A stretch of 64,000 bases of DNA, taken from the NCBI GenBank assembly GCA_019096065.1, contig JAGUCH010000008.1:5895001-5959000 (forward strand), given 5' to 3'. The position numbers and the translations under genes are program-made. The notes below the pieces were generated by a model. That model was not told the origin of the DNA. It saw only the letters and a list, made by a program, of their open reading frames with translations, and made no database searches. Positions 12,024 to 22,490 of this stretch are shown here, piece by piece; the first letter of the stretch is position 1; every line of letters begins with the position of its first letter. Source of the stretch: Paracyclopina nana. Lineage: Eukaryota; Arthropoda; Copepoda; Cyclopoida; Cyclopettidae.

Positions 12024-12415
12024 CAATTGTGAGATGGATGATAACTTTGAAGATCATGAATGAAGGCGTATTTTGCATCCGGTCCAAAAAAACGTCGAGC
12101 ACAAATGTCGAAAATCTAAAGAACACAGACTTTGTCGACAGCATGCAACTTTCAGTTCCACAAGAACATTGCAAAAAATGGTGAAATCATCTGTACCAAA
12201 TGCCAATACGTAAATGACTACAGCGAACATTCCCCCTCCAAATAAAAACCAGATCAGCAAAGTTGCTTCATTTGTACAGCCGAGTTCCACACAGAAGTTG
12301 CCAGACTAGGTGAAATGGAAGACAATAACTATGAGGACAGCGAAAGTGATCAGATTGAAGTTCAGCTCAAGTACAAATAAAGATATCTCCTCGACTATTC
12401 CACAATAAGAAAGCA
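12024..12415 (+). pseudogene. decayed copy of the membrane-protein 3' end, copy B
   Basis: The second half (about 12229-12415) matches the 3' end of the 9476-10153 gene and its downstream sequence at high identity: the EHSPSK motif, then AEFH, VARLGEMED, and the terminal QLKYK plus stop. An in-frame TAA follows SPSK, so the frame is broken. The first half has no counterpart in the upstream gene but is shared with copy C, so the source was probably a longer relative. Unit length is 392 bp, starting CAATTGTGAGATGG. Confidence 0.75.
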
Positions 12416-12720
12416 CAATTGTGAGATGGATGATAACTTTGAAGATCACGTATGAAGGCGTATTTTGCATCCAGTCCAAAAGACGTCGAGCACAAATGTC
12501 GACAATCTAAAGAACACAGACTTTGTCGACAGCATGCAACATTCAGTTCCACAAGAACGTAGTGAAAAATGGTGAAATCATCTGTACCAAATGTCAATAC
12601 GTAATGACTACAGTGAACATTCCCCCTCCAAATAAAAACCAGATCAGCAAAGTTGCTTCATTAGTACAGCCGAGTTCCACAAAAAAGTCGCCAAACTAAC
12701 TGAAATGGAAGACAAATTCC
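12416..12720 (+). pseudogene. decayed copy of the membrane-protein 3' end, copy C (truncated)
   Basis: A direct tandem repeat of copy B. It starts CAATTGTGAGATGG and keeps the AEFH and EMED-coding words, then diverges after about 12716. It carries the same TAA after SPSK as copy B, so that break preceded the last duplication. There is no intact reading frame. Confidence 0.7.
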
Positions 12721-13864
12721 ACAAGGATCAAGCTCTGCATCATTCCAGAAGTATGATACTACATAGCTTTTAAGTTTAAGTGTAAGAAACAAAGTACACA
12801 ATAACGTACTAATATTTATGAAATTGTGACTTTCCATCCTAAATCGGCTGAAGTTACTTTTTTCTAAATAAACAAAAGTTGCTTTGTATACTTTATCGTA
12901 AAGTTAGCTGGTGCGTACCAACTTTTTTTCTGTCCCCAAGTGACATCCATCATGCAAGCAATCTTATTAAAAAGTTGCCAGATGTAATAACTATTTACAC
13001 TGCGTATCCATCAAAACAGGAGCAGCACATCCAAGAGATCCAATTTTCTATTAGCGTGGAGAAAAAAGTAGCACAAATGGTGTAGTGAACTTTGTGGGGG
13101 AAAACAGCAACTGGCACTCAAGGAGAAACTTTTCACCCATTTCAAAGTTTAAAAAGAAAACACTGAAGTGGTGAAAAAAGAAGTTTTGAGCTCATAAACT
13201 CGCAAGGCAAAAATTCAAGGTTGCGCTCGGTATATGAAAAACAGCATTTTCTGATGAAAAGTTGAGAGGTTGTCGTACTCCCAAAAAGAGCAATTAAGTT
13301 TTCGAAAGCTCTGTTTGCTCAGCCGAAGTCTTCTGACACTCCTTTAATTATGACAGAGAGACCTTCTTGTTTGTTTGCCTAAGCTGGGATCTAGTGAATC
13401 AAAAAGGGCCAAGTCTGCTGAAAAAAAAGCTTCTTCTTTAAAGCACTAAATGAGCTGGCCTCTTCCATGTCTCTCAGAAGAGAAAAATAAGGTGTCAAAT
13501 GCAGCAATCCCATTCATAGAAGTCATAGTTATTATTTTTATAATTTTCTTCAAAGATGATGATTATCTCAGTTGTTTTTTCATATATAGAAATTTGTGTA
13601 GCATAGGAAAAAAAGAGCGGTTCATAAAAGATCTCTTTCTCTGAAAAAACAATTATTGTCTCTCAAAATGATAATAATAAATCTTCACATCAGGATTAAG
13701 TATCGCAATTATTTTCGATTCATCACCAAACGTTGTAAAAAGTGACTTAGCACAGGAGGGTTTATCTTTCACAGTGGGCCAAGGAGCCTTAAAAATTAGT
13801 GTATCTTACAATTGAAGTCTAGAAGGGACATTTTTAGTTTTGGTGCTGCTCTGAAATATATTCC
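12721..13864. other. spacer without recognisable genes
   Basis: Short ORFs only, with no domain match and no convincing RNA or repeat structure. Much of it would be 3' flank of the EHD gene on the minus strand. Confidence 0.5.
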
Positions 13865-16800
13865 CTAGAAGCCTCTTTTCGAGGGTGGAATCAAATGTTC
13901 TGGCAGCTCTTGCGGCAAGTCATGTCCATCCATTTTGATGCTGATCAGATGCATAGCCAAGGCAAATTCATCAGCATCCAGCATTCCATCTTTGTCCACA
14001 TCAGATAGCTTCCAGACTTTGCCAAGTACATTGTTGGGAAGCTTCGACTTGATCATCTCTTGTTTTGCAGCTGCAAGTTAGAAAACGTAAAATTACGAAA
14101 CGTTCCTATCAAGCCGGTAAGTAAAACCATTAATTTCTCCACTGAAATGACCGCAGATTTTTAAGTCTTGACCTAGCAAGTTTTTGGCCTCTTTTTATGA
14201 TTATTATTAACTTAACTCGTCCCAAATACCGCAAATTACAACTACAACTTTCTCCAGCTAGAATACTCAAATTATCCGAGCCGGCAAAGCCTTGGACACC
14301 TTGCTAGCTTACTTATTCGATATACGGGGAAATTAAGTTTTTCATAAGTCTCTAAGCGTTGCTCATCATCATCGATGATGAAAATGAAAATGTATGCGAC
14401 AAGAGCAATTTGGCCTTGAGCAATCAATTTCAGTATCGAGGGCTCAAGAATCAAGAGATGGACATCAAGTCTCATTACAAGCTGATTTGATATGACGAAG
14501 TTGTTTTCTCATAAAAGTGTCGATTTGTAAAAACTGGTTGCTCTTCATCAACATCGAAATGTACAATGCCATCGCGAGCAGGAAAAATGTCGTCATCTAC
14601 CCTAGTATTGGATTACTGATAGGAAACAAAAGCCCCGCTGATGATGTCATTTAACTAGTTACCTGCTCCAGTGATCTTGCCATCGATTGGAGAAAGTTTG
14701 TCGAACATTTCATCGTACTTGTATCTTTCCTTGGCAACCACCCAGTCCACCTCCCCCACACCTGCATTGACACCTTCTCCACCTTTGTACATGAACGGCG
14801 TGACCTTGTCAAGGACTCCATCGAAGGCTCCGCCCTCAATTCGGTCCTTGCCTTCTTGCCTGGATTTGAGTTCTTCGGCAGGAATAAGGGTCATCAATTT
14901 TGCTATATCCTCAGCCAACATTTTATCAACCTACAAAGAGAATTCAATATAACTTCGATTGAGCCCTGGAAATGAAGACAAATTGAGGGGGGAGCCTGAC
15001 AGGCCATCAGAGCTGCCAGTGTGATTTATCCCGAGCCAATAGTACCTTCTGGAGTAAGCGAGCATCCAGGGACTTGAACTTGGTGAAATCATGATGCTGC
15101 AGCCTCTCCTGCATTGTTTTGATGTCGGGAAAGTCTCCAGGTGAAATCTGATGCTCCCTCTGGATTTGGGTGAAGAGCGTGTCCAGATTCTTGATGAGGT
15201 CCTTCTTCTTCGAGTCCTTGCCAAACATGGTTGGCATGTCCTTGCGCAGGCCAGAAATGATGTAGGCATGCACCTTGGCCAGCCTTGCTCGCTTGATGAG
15301 GTCGTTGAGCTTCCGGAGTGCAGCGTTCCTTGGGAGGCTCTGGAGGTCTGCGAACAAATCTTGCTCCTCGGCCTCGAATAACCTGCGATTCATATCATAT
15401 CTCAAGGGCTGGTCCCAGAAGGAGCCAATGTAGACGCGAGCAACTTCCGGAGTGTTGAGCACTTTCCCAAGGGACCACATGAGAGCTCCATACACTCGCA
15501 TCAGTTGCTGGTGGTCCACCATATCAGCTTTGTTCAGGACGATGCTGGAATAAAATGAAGTTGACCTTTATTATCTGGAAATGAATCACTGAATAAATAC
15601 GACGTGGGAAAATTGAACAGGAAATCAACTGAACAAAAGGCCATTCAAAATGCTCATACGTCTCATTAAATCAATTTCATAACGTTTTACCGAATTTTGT
15701 CATCATGTCCGCGCAGAGCTTCTATGGACCTCTTGAACTCGTCGGAAATGTCCAGTTTGTGTGCATCGAAGAGGAGCAAAATGCGATCGACTCGCTCAGC
15801 GAACCACTCGAGGACTCCGATGAAGTCATAGCCTCGATCCGTGCGTTGTTTCTCCCCGCTCAGAATTCCGGGTGTGTCCACAATGGAAATACCCTTGAGG
15901 ACATCCGAATTCGTGTTGGAGCACTGGAAGCGGTTAAGGAAGGCGTTGCCGAATTTCGACAAAGGACGGAACTGTTTTTTGGGATCGACAACGAGTGCAT
16001 TGCCCGGAATCACTCCATCTTGATCCGAGTGCATGACAGCAATAAATCTGGAGAGAAGAAAAATAATCAATTCATCGTTATAAACACTCATTTTCATACT
16101 GTGCTGAAGCGATTTATGATCAATCCGGACTTTTATGCTGCTTCTCAATATGGAACTTTTGTAAGGAAATTCACAAATAAAACCGGTATCAAGTGAAATT
16201 GAACCTAATAAAGCTTGACAATCTTAAACGAAACGAGTGCACGAAGAAGAAAAATATTTGTTGCTAAGGCTTTGAAGATGGCAACTTTTTTGCAGCGGTG
16301 ACAAAAATTGCTTGCCTTTCTTTACTAACCTAAGGCCTCTAAGATGACCTAGTAAAAATCATTCATTCTATGTCAGACGCCGAAAACACTGAGACAGCAA
16401 ATTACTTATCGTAAATTAAGATGAGACTAGAATTTATGTGCACTTTTCAATCAGCATGTAAAACTAGGCATATATTTTGACACTGATACAGGCCGATTGA
16501 ACAGTAGGCAAAATTCTTGCTATCAGACACAGAAAGAACTACTTTTAAATCAAGATAACAACACATGTTGACTTGCCATATTTCAGCCGCGCTTAAAAGC
16601 ATCATAGATTTGGAAAAGCTAAGCAAAAAATGATTCCCATGAAAAATAAGCAATTTTTGGCGAATTTTTAAAAAAGGATGAACCTCCGGCCAAATGTCAA
16701 AGTAAGCCCAGCTGATTGACTAACTAAAGTACAAGCAATTTTAACCTGTTGATTTGCAGATTATTGTCGGCTCAAAAAAACATTTACCACTACATCGAAA

Positions 16801-17220
16801 TTAGTGCATCAACAAAGTTGTCATTTTATAGCTGAAATTCTGATTTTGTGTCAACAATTTTGGATAAATTATGAAAAATCATCTAGTGGCCAAGGTGACA
16901 TGTAATGTCAATAATGAAAATAAACAGCTTTACCTGTCAGTTGTGGGCTCAGGGCCAATGCGGATGCCAGGAAAGTCTTGCTCGAGCAGGTATCGAATAA
17001 AGGTGGTCTTTCCTGTGGAGTACTGGCCCACGAGCATGACCATGGGCCTGGCATCGAAGTCCGGATCATCTAAGGCCGGCGAGTGAAAATCGTGGAACTG
17101 ATATTCCCGCTCCAAAGGCAGCAATTTCTGCTTGTACACCGTTTGCAGTCCGGTGGTCACGGAATCATACACATCCGCATTTTTCTTGGCCGTTTCGTCG
17201 TTCTTCATCCACGAAAACAT
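13865..17220 (-). CDS. EH-domain-containing protein (EHD/Past1), dynamin-like ATPase
   Basis: Five coding exons on the minus strand: 17220-16934, 16047-15691, 15544-15046, 14930-14663 and 14070-13865. All have GT-AG borders and compatible phases, giving about 538 aa (human EHDs about 534). Order: N-terminal segment, dynamin-type G domain with P-loop GQYSTGKTT (residues 65-73), switch motif DTPGIL, NKAD nucleotide motif, helical membrane-binding region, then a C-terminal EH domain with an EF-hand-like loop DVDKDGMLDADE. EHD proteins bind ATP, oligomerise on membrane tubules and drive endocytic recycling, with the EH domain binding NPF peptides. The last exon holds most of the EH domain and ends PPSKRGF. 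The start ATG is the first in frame and gives the usual N-terminal length. Fly Past1 would be the orthologue. The first intron (886 bp) contains no other gene I can see. Confidence 0.95.
14262..14335. repeat. dispersed repeat fragment shared with 25.6 kb
   Basis: Words CTCAAATTATCC..AGCC and TTGGACACCT in an EHD intron recur in the same order and similar spacing at about 25615-25680 in an amine-receptor intron (CTCAAATAATCC..AGCC..TTGGACACCT). This suggests a short interspersed element. Boundaries are not defined. Confidence 0.35.
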
Positions 17221-19546
17221 GTTGTTCGTCCTAGTGTCACGTCACCTCGAACGCTGACTGCTTTTTCAAGATTTGATCCAACTTTAGGGCGGTCCGAACG
17301 GAGCTTCCAGGCTTTTTCCCCTTGTATTTAGTGACTAAGTGCCAAAAAGAGCCGAAAATCGGGATAACATTGATGAATCACAAGGTAATCACGAATTTTG
17401 ATGAGTCAGCTAAACGCCCTCGTTTCACCCGTGCGCGTTGACGGAAAAGATACTCTTTGTTTTTCTTTCCAGTTCTCTTTATTATTAACGCGCGTCATGC
17501 AACGATGACATTCCATTAAACGTAATTTTCATACAAAATATACTAGAAATGCATTGCTTTACTTCAGGACTGAATGTATTGCATGCATGATTTTTGTTAT
17601 TTGTCAACCTTTTTCTGTATATAATGTGTTAATTATTTTACCTCGGCCGGCGTCCTTTCGCTCAACCGAAGAAGTAACACGCAAAATCTAAGGCAGAAGA
17701 GAAAAGTAAAATGCATCTATTTTGTTGTGTTAATTACTTTTTTAAATAAGAAATATTTGGCTTTTAGTTTTAAAAAATGTTAGAATCTCTGAAATATTAA
17801 CTTTTTTCTGAAGGTAATTGAATAATTTACCATTGCAGACAAGTGCAACTGATTTGACTTTCAAATCGATCATTTGTTTTCAATCGATTTGACGCCATCT
17901 TTAAGAGAAAACATTTGGATTTTCTCACGTCAGTTTCCAAAGGAACCGCAAAGTTCGACTTGAAAAGTCGAAGAGAGACACCCTAACGTCATCACAAAAC
18001 CGTAAGTACTCTTTCCCTTTAAGATTGTTCGCGAAAGAGCTTTTGAAAAAGAGCCTTGGCTCAAAATCATTCCAAGTGAAAATATACTCGGGTAGATTTA
18101 TTAAAAGGGTGAAAACATGGCTTATTTACTCAGAGGTTACGGAAAATCGATCGACATTGATCAACCTACCAAAAATGGCAAAAAATATGATAATTTGCTT
18201 TTAGCTTCCATCATAAATAAGCTGGAAAAAGTGTGCATCAATGGTTATAATTTGGGTGCTCTAATTAGATATGATACCCAAGGTACACTTTTGGTAATTG
18301 GTATTCCTTCTGAAAGGAGGGCATAAAGGTGCTCCTTTTTTAAGCGGGACAAGATTGGTATTTTTGTGGGAATGCTACAAAATGGTTATTTTTTGCTGTT
18401 AAGGTACAGAGAGAGGTAATTTTTCTCTGAGGGTATACAGTGAAAGTATTTTAGCGGGTATGTCAACTTTTCTGACTCAAGCTGAATTGTCAGGTTTTAA
18501 AGGGTCAATTCACACCAATATTTCCACTTTTGTGAGGGTATGAAATTGGTAAATGATTTGGTCATTGCTAAGGGTAGATTTTCACTTGCAAAGGTTTTGT
18601 TATGTGACTTGTCACATTTCGCTCAGGGGTGTTTGTAAGTCACTCCTGAAACATTAGTAATGCCCACACAGAAGCATTGCAACTGGTTATAACCAGTAAG
18701 AAGAAATAAAACTGTGCTCAAATTTGCTGCTGGCTTCTGTGGTTAAAATTCATGCTCTACCTCAAAATTGTCCCGGAATGAACAAAAGGGTAGACCACAA
18801 CAAGAACAAACACTTGTTTCAGATGATGGACCTACAAACACTTCTGATCTTGATTTAAAAATGCTATAAAATTGAAATTTTGCCTGGTTGGTTGACATAA
18901 TAATATTTGGCATCCCTCGATTCATTCTGGGACAAGGTTGAATACCAAAGGTGTGTTTCTTCTCTGTGCATCGAAAATTAGCTCTTAAAAAACTTAAGCC
19001 TTAGTTGAGACTAGCTATTTACAACTTTGTCATGTTCTACAGTTTTGAAGAAACTAGTAATGTTGAAAGTATTTGCATTAACCAGCGAATCACCAAATGA
19101 TCACTTGTCCAGAAATCCGGACAAATTTCATACTGTAACTTCATGCTACTGAAACGAACAGAGCTTATGTTGGATTTCTTTATCAACTTCTAATTTTTAC
19201 TCACTCAGAATTTTGTTTGTCAATAATTATTTTAAAATTTGATTTGTGTTTCATTAGCTTCAACAAAAAGAATCAATTCGACTTTTTCAATATAGTTGTA
19301 CCTTATTTTCACTGCACTGGTTACATGCGCATTGAAGCATACCTAAAAACTAGCAAATCACTTGTTGACAAGCCAAGCTAATCTCAAGAAATGTGCTGCT
19401 TCATTCTTTTACGCTTTGCACACAAAAGAGAAAAAACATCTTTGAATGATTTAACGCTATGATGTTCTATGGTCTACCTCTGTATAATATAGGGTACTCT
19501 GCCGACTTGAGAGAAAGAGTGAAAAAGACAAGAAAGGGTAGTTAAA
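17221..19546. other. intergenic region between EHD and the first FET gene
   Basis: Divergent promoter region for EHD (-) and the FET-like gene (+). A 69-codon ORF at 18117-18326 has no recognisable domain and I do not call it. No tRNA or repeat structure is evident. Confidence 0.5.
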
Positions 19547-20896
19547 ATGGCGTCACCCGATTACTCATACGGTGGCGGTGCCGGTGCACCTCAACAGGCA
19601 CCGTACGGTGGCTCAGATTACTCTCAACCTGGAGGTCAAGGTTCTTACGGCTCTTACGGAGGCCCGCCCTCAATGGGAGGAGGCCAAGGAGGTTATGGTA
19701 GCGGCGGTGGCGGAGTACCGCCACCAAGGGGGGGTGGGGGCTACGGGGGTAGAGATGATCAGGGATACGGCTCAGCTCCGCCGTCAAGTTACGGTGGCGG
19801 AGGAGGAAGCTCATCTGGTTATGAAGACTCTGGATCAAGTTATGGCGGTCGCGGCGGATACGGAGGCGACCGAGGATTTGACAGACGTGGCGGCGGCGGA
19901 TTCGACAGCCGAGGAGGCCGTGGTGGCGGAGGCCGCGGCGGTGGATTTGGCGGCGGATACGGCGGTGGTGGCGGCGGCGGTGGCGGCGGCGGTGGTTACG
20001 GCTCCGATAAAGTCGTTTCCGACAACCAGATCTACGCCTCTGGCCTTCCCACCAATTTGAGCGAAGAAGACATTGCAGCCTTTTTTGGATCAATTGGCGT
20101 CATCAAGAACGACAAGAAGACCGGCAAGCCCAAAATTTGGATCTACAAGGACCGCGAGACCGGCCAACAGAAAGGCGAAGCCACCGTCACCTATGATGAT
20201 CCCGCCGCAGCACAAAGCGCCATCACATGGTTTGACGGCAAGGATTTTAACGGCAAAGCCATCAAAGTTCAAATGGCCATGATCAAGGCTCCCCCAGCTG
20301 GCGGATTTCCTGGGGGACGTGGCGGTGGACGCGGCGGCTTTGGTGGCGGTCGCGGTGGATTTGGCGACCGTGGCGGCGGCGGACGTGGCCGTGGAATGGA
20401 CCGCGACTTTGGCGGTGACCGCCGTGGTGGCGGTGGCGGCGGCGGTGATCGTGGCGGCGCACAAGCCAACTTTGCTGCCAGACCTGGAGATTGGCAATGC
20501 ACCAACATCGACTGTGGAAACACCAATTTCGCATGGAGGAACGAATGCAATAAATGCCGCACTCCCAAGCCTGCCGGTGCCGGTGGCGACGATGATGACG
20601 GAGGCCGCCGTGGCGGTGGCGGCCGAGGTGGCTATGGAGATCGTGGCGGCCGCGGTGGGTTTGGTGACCGCCGTGGTGGCGGCGGCGGCTTTGGAGACCG
20701 AGGTGGCCGCGGAGGAGGCGGCTTTGGCGACCGCCGTGGCGGCGGTGGCGGCTACGGTGACCGTGGAGGCCGCGGTGGTGGCTTCGGTGACCGCGGAGGC
20801 CGCGGCGGTTTCGGTGACCGTGGCGGTGGCGGCCGAGGCGGCCCAATGAGAAGGGGTGGGGATCGTGGTGGCGGCGACCGTCACCGACCGTATTAA
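19547..20896 (+). CDS. FET-family RNA-binding protein (FUS/EWS/TAF15; fly cabeza-like)
   Basis: An uninterrupted 449-codon ORF. Residues 1-150 are a Gly/Tyr/Ser/Gln-rich low-complexity region. An RRM follows at about 160-244 (RNP2-like IYASGL, RNP1-like KGEATVTY), then RGG repeats (about 255-305). A RanBP2-type zinc finger lies at about 312-341 (DWQCTNIDCG..NECNKC, four Cys), and a long second RGG tract runs to a C-terminal RHRPY. This is the full FET layout, and the R-x-(2-5)-PY end is the PY nuclear-localisation signal bound by transportin in FUS. FET proteins bind RNA, act in transcription and splicing, and phase-separate through the N-terminal domain. The ATG follows a purine-rich leader (GTTAAAATGG). 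No coding introns were found. The gene is locally GC-rich because of glycine codons. A shorter paralogue starts 0.9 kb downstream. Confidence 0.95.
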   Translation: MASPDYSYGGGAGAPQQAPYGGSDYSQPGGQGSYGSYGGPPSMGGGQGGYGSGGGGVPPPRGGGGYGGRDDQGYGSAPPSSYGGGGGSSSGYEDSGSSYGGRGGYGGDRGFDRRGGGGFDSRGGRGGGGRGGGFGGGYGGGGGGGGGGGGYGSDKVVSDNQIYASGLPTNLSEEDIAAFFGSIGVIKNDKKTGKPKIWIYKDRETGQQKGEATVTYDDPAAAQSAITWFDGKDFNGKAIKVQMAMIKAPPAGGFPGGRGGGRGGFGGGRGGFGDRGGGGRGRGMDRDFGGDRRGGGGGGGDRGGAQANFAARPGDWQCTNIDCGNTNFAWRNECNKCRTPKPAGAGGDDDDGGRRGGGGRGGYGDRGGRGGFGDRRGGGGGFGDRGGRGGGGFGDRRGGGGGYGDRGGRGGGFGDRGGRGGFGDRGGGGRGGPMRRGGDRGGGDRHRPY

Positions 20897-21482
20897 ACGT
20901 ATTTCCTGATCATCGTACTATATTTAAAGTAGCCCTTACCTATCCTTAATTAACTACACAAGAGAATGAAAGAAGGACTTGGACGTATTAAAAGATGTGT
21001 CAAAACGCAAAAAACATGTGTAAAACAAAATGGTGAACTATGATTTGGGTACAGCGATACCACGAAAATAATTCAATACATGACTCATAGTTGCTCTCAT
21101 TTGCATGTGTTCAGTGTCATTATTACTGTTATCGGGGCTAAAATGATTATGTGCAACCAACCAGCCAAAATATGCCGTTACCAAGCTACAAAGTGTATGG
21201 AATAGGCTTTTTTGTCTTCTAACTTGGAATGTTGTCAAGATGCAAGCTTTATTGGGTAATATGATAATGGCTCATCGATCAATGACCTCCATCAAAGAAA
21301 TGAAAGTAATATTTTAATTCTTGTCAAATACTGCATTTGGGCTACCTTTTATTTATAGCTTTTGAAGCAATTTCGCCTCAAAGAAGAATCGGGTTTCCAA
21401 ATGGGCCTTAAAAAGCAAAACAATGAACTTATTGCGCTCAAATTAGGTCATTATTTGATGAGGCACTAACATCCATAGCAAC
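20897..21482. other. spacer between the two FET genes, left part
   Basis: 3' UTR of the first FET gene and AT-rich spacer. No further ORF or RNA gene is supported. Confidence 0.5.
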
Positions 21483-21485
21483 TTA

Positions 21486-21718
21486 GGCGCGGTTCACCTG
21501 GATATTATGACGCGTCATTATGGCGCGATATTACAAAATATCGGAGCGAAATAAAAGGAAATATCAAGACTTTATTATTTTAGGCAAAGGGTTTTGATCA
21601 CAAAAGAGCAAATTCGAAGAAAAAATTCGTAAAATTGTTTTGCAAATACCCGATATTTCCAAATATCCTCATAATATCGCGCCATAATGACGCGTCATTA
21701 TACCAGGTGAACCAGGCC
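21486..21718. mobile_element. Harbinger-like MITE with TTA target duplication
   Basis: A 233-bp element with about 45-bp terminal inverted repeats: GGCGCGGTTCACCTGG on the left, and GGCCTGGTTCACCTGG read from the right end. Both continue through the palindrome ATGACGCGTCAT and GGCGCGATATTA. TTA flanks both ends (21483-21485 and 21719-21721), matching the 3-bp TWA duplication of PIF/Harbinger elements. There is no coding capacity. It lies about 110 bp upstream of the second FET gene's ATG, so it may contribute promoter or 5' UTR sequence. Confidence 0.85.
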
Positions 21719-21830
21719 TTAGCTTACATTCAAATTACATTCCAAGTTATGCGATGAAAAAGCCATTTCATGTTTCTGTAGAATATTAAGTCACGCGTTA
21801 GGGGGCTATAATTATGAGCAACTAACATAG

Positions 21831-22490
21831 ATGTACGGAGGTCGTGGTGGAGGCCCATTCGGAGGTCATCGTGGAGGCCCACCTCGGGCCAGAGGTTTCA
21901 ACCCGCGAGGCCGCGGTGGAGGTCGCGGGGGCGGCTTCAAGAAATCAGCTCCGGATGAGCCAAGGATCAGCTCTACTGTGCAGATCTTCATCGAAGGTCT
22001 TCCACTTGATGCCAAAGTACCTGAAGTGGCCAAGTTCTTCTCCTCAGTTGGTCCCATCAAAGTTGACCGCTTGACAAAGCAGCCTCGCGTTTGGCTGTAC
22101 CATGACAAGCAAACCCACCAGCCCACAGGGGAATGTACCATTACCTATACCGATCCTCAATCTCAACAATCAGCCTTGCAAACATTTGATGGCCAATTAT
22201 ATGAAGGCCGGCCTTTGAAGGTCACTCCCTCCATTGTGAAGCCTCATATGGCAAAGCCTCCACCTCCGGGGCAAAACAACAGGGGCGGGGGCAGAGGAGG
22301 GCCCTTCAGGGGCAGGGGTAGGCCGTTTAGGGGTAGAGGCCCCCCCAGAGGGGGTGGAGCCCATTTTGGCCATAATTCCAATATGGAGCAAATTGGGCCT
22401 CCGAGGCGAGGCCATCATCATTCCGGAGGCGGGCCAGTGATGGCAATGAGGGGGCGGGGCTTCGGCCAGCCTCGGTTTCAGCCTTACTAA
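21831..22490 (+). CDS. short FET-like RRM/RGG protein lacking the zinc finger
   Basis: An intact 219-codon ORF. It has an N-terminal RGG-rich segment (1-37), an RRM at about 49-132 (RNP2-like IFIEGL, RNP1-like TGECTITY), a Pro/Gly/Arg-rich tail and a C-terminal RFQPY. The RRM keeps the FET-type spacing seen in the neighbour at 19547-20896 (a Trp-rich WLYHDK-QTHQPTGE stretch aligning with WIYKDRETGQQKGE), so a tandem duplication is the simplest origin. It has lost the SYGQ-type low-complexity region and the RanBP2 zinc finger but kept a PY-type end, so nuclear import by transportin is predicted. RNA binding is likely through the RRM and RGG. TAF15-like RRM proteins outside the FET family remain an alternative. 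A poly(A) signal is at 22904 after a possible 3' UTR intron. Confidence 0.85.
   Translation: MYGGRGGGPFGGHRGGPPRARGFNPRGRGGGRGGGFKKSAPDEPRISSTVQIFIEGLPLDAKVPEVAKFFSSVGPIKVDRLTKQPRVWLYHDKQTHQPTGECTITYTDPQSQQSALQTFDGQLYEGRPLKVTPSIVKPHMAKPPPPGQNNRGGGRGGPFRGRGRPFRGRGPPRGGGAHFGHNSNMEQIGPPRRGHHHSGGGPVMAMRGRGFGQPRFQPY

Noticed and set aside
18117..18326. 69-codon ORF with a reasonable ATG
   Set aside because: No recognisable family, flanks lack promoter or poly(A) logic, and the length is expected by chance.
20090..20884. 264-codon minus-strand Ala/Thr-rich ORF and other large frames over the FET gene
   Set aside because: GC-rich glycine codons leave all frames open; the plus-strand frame alone has RRM, zinc finger and PY end.
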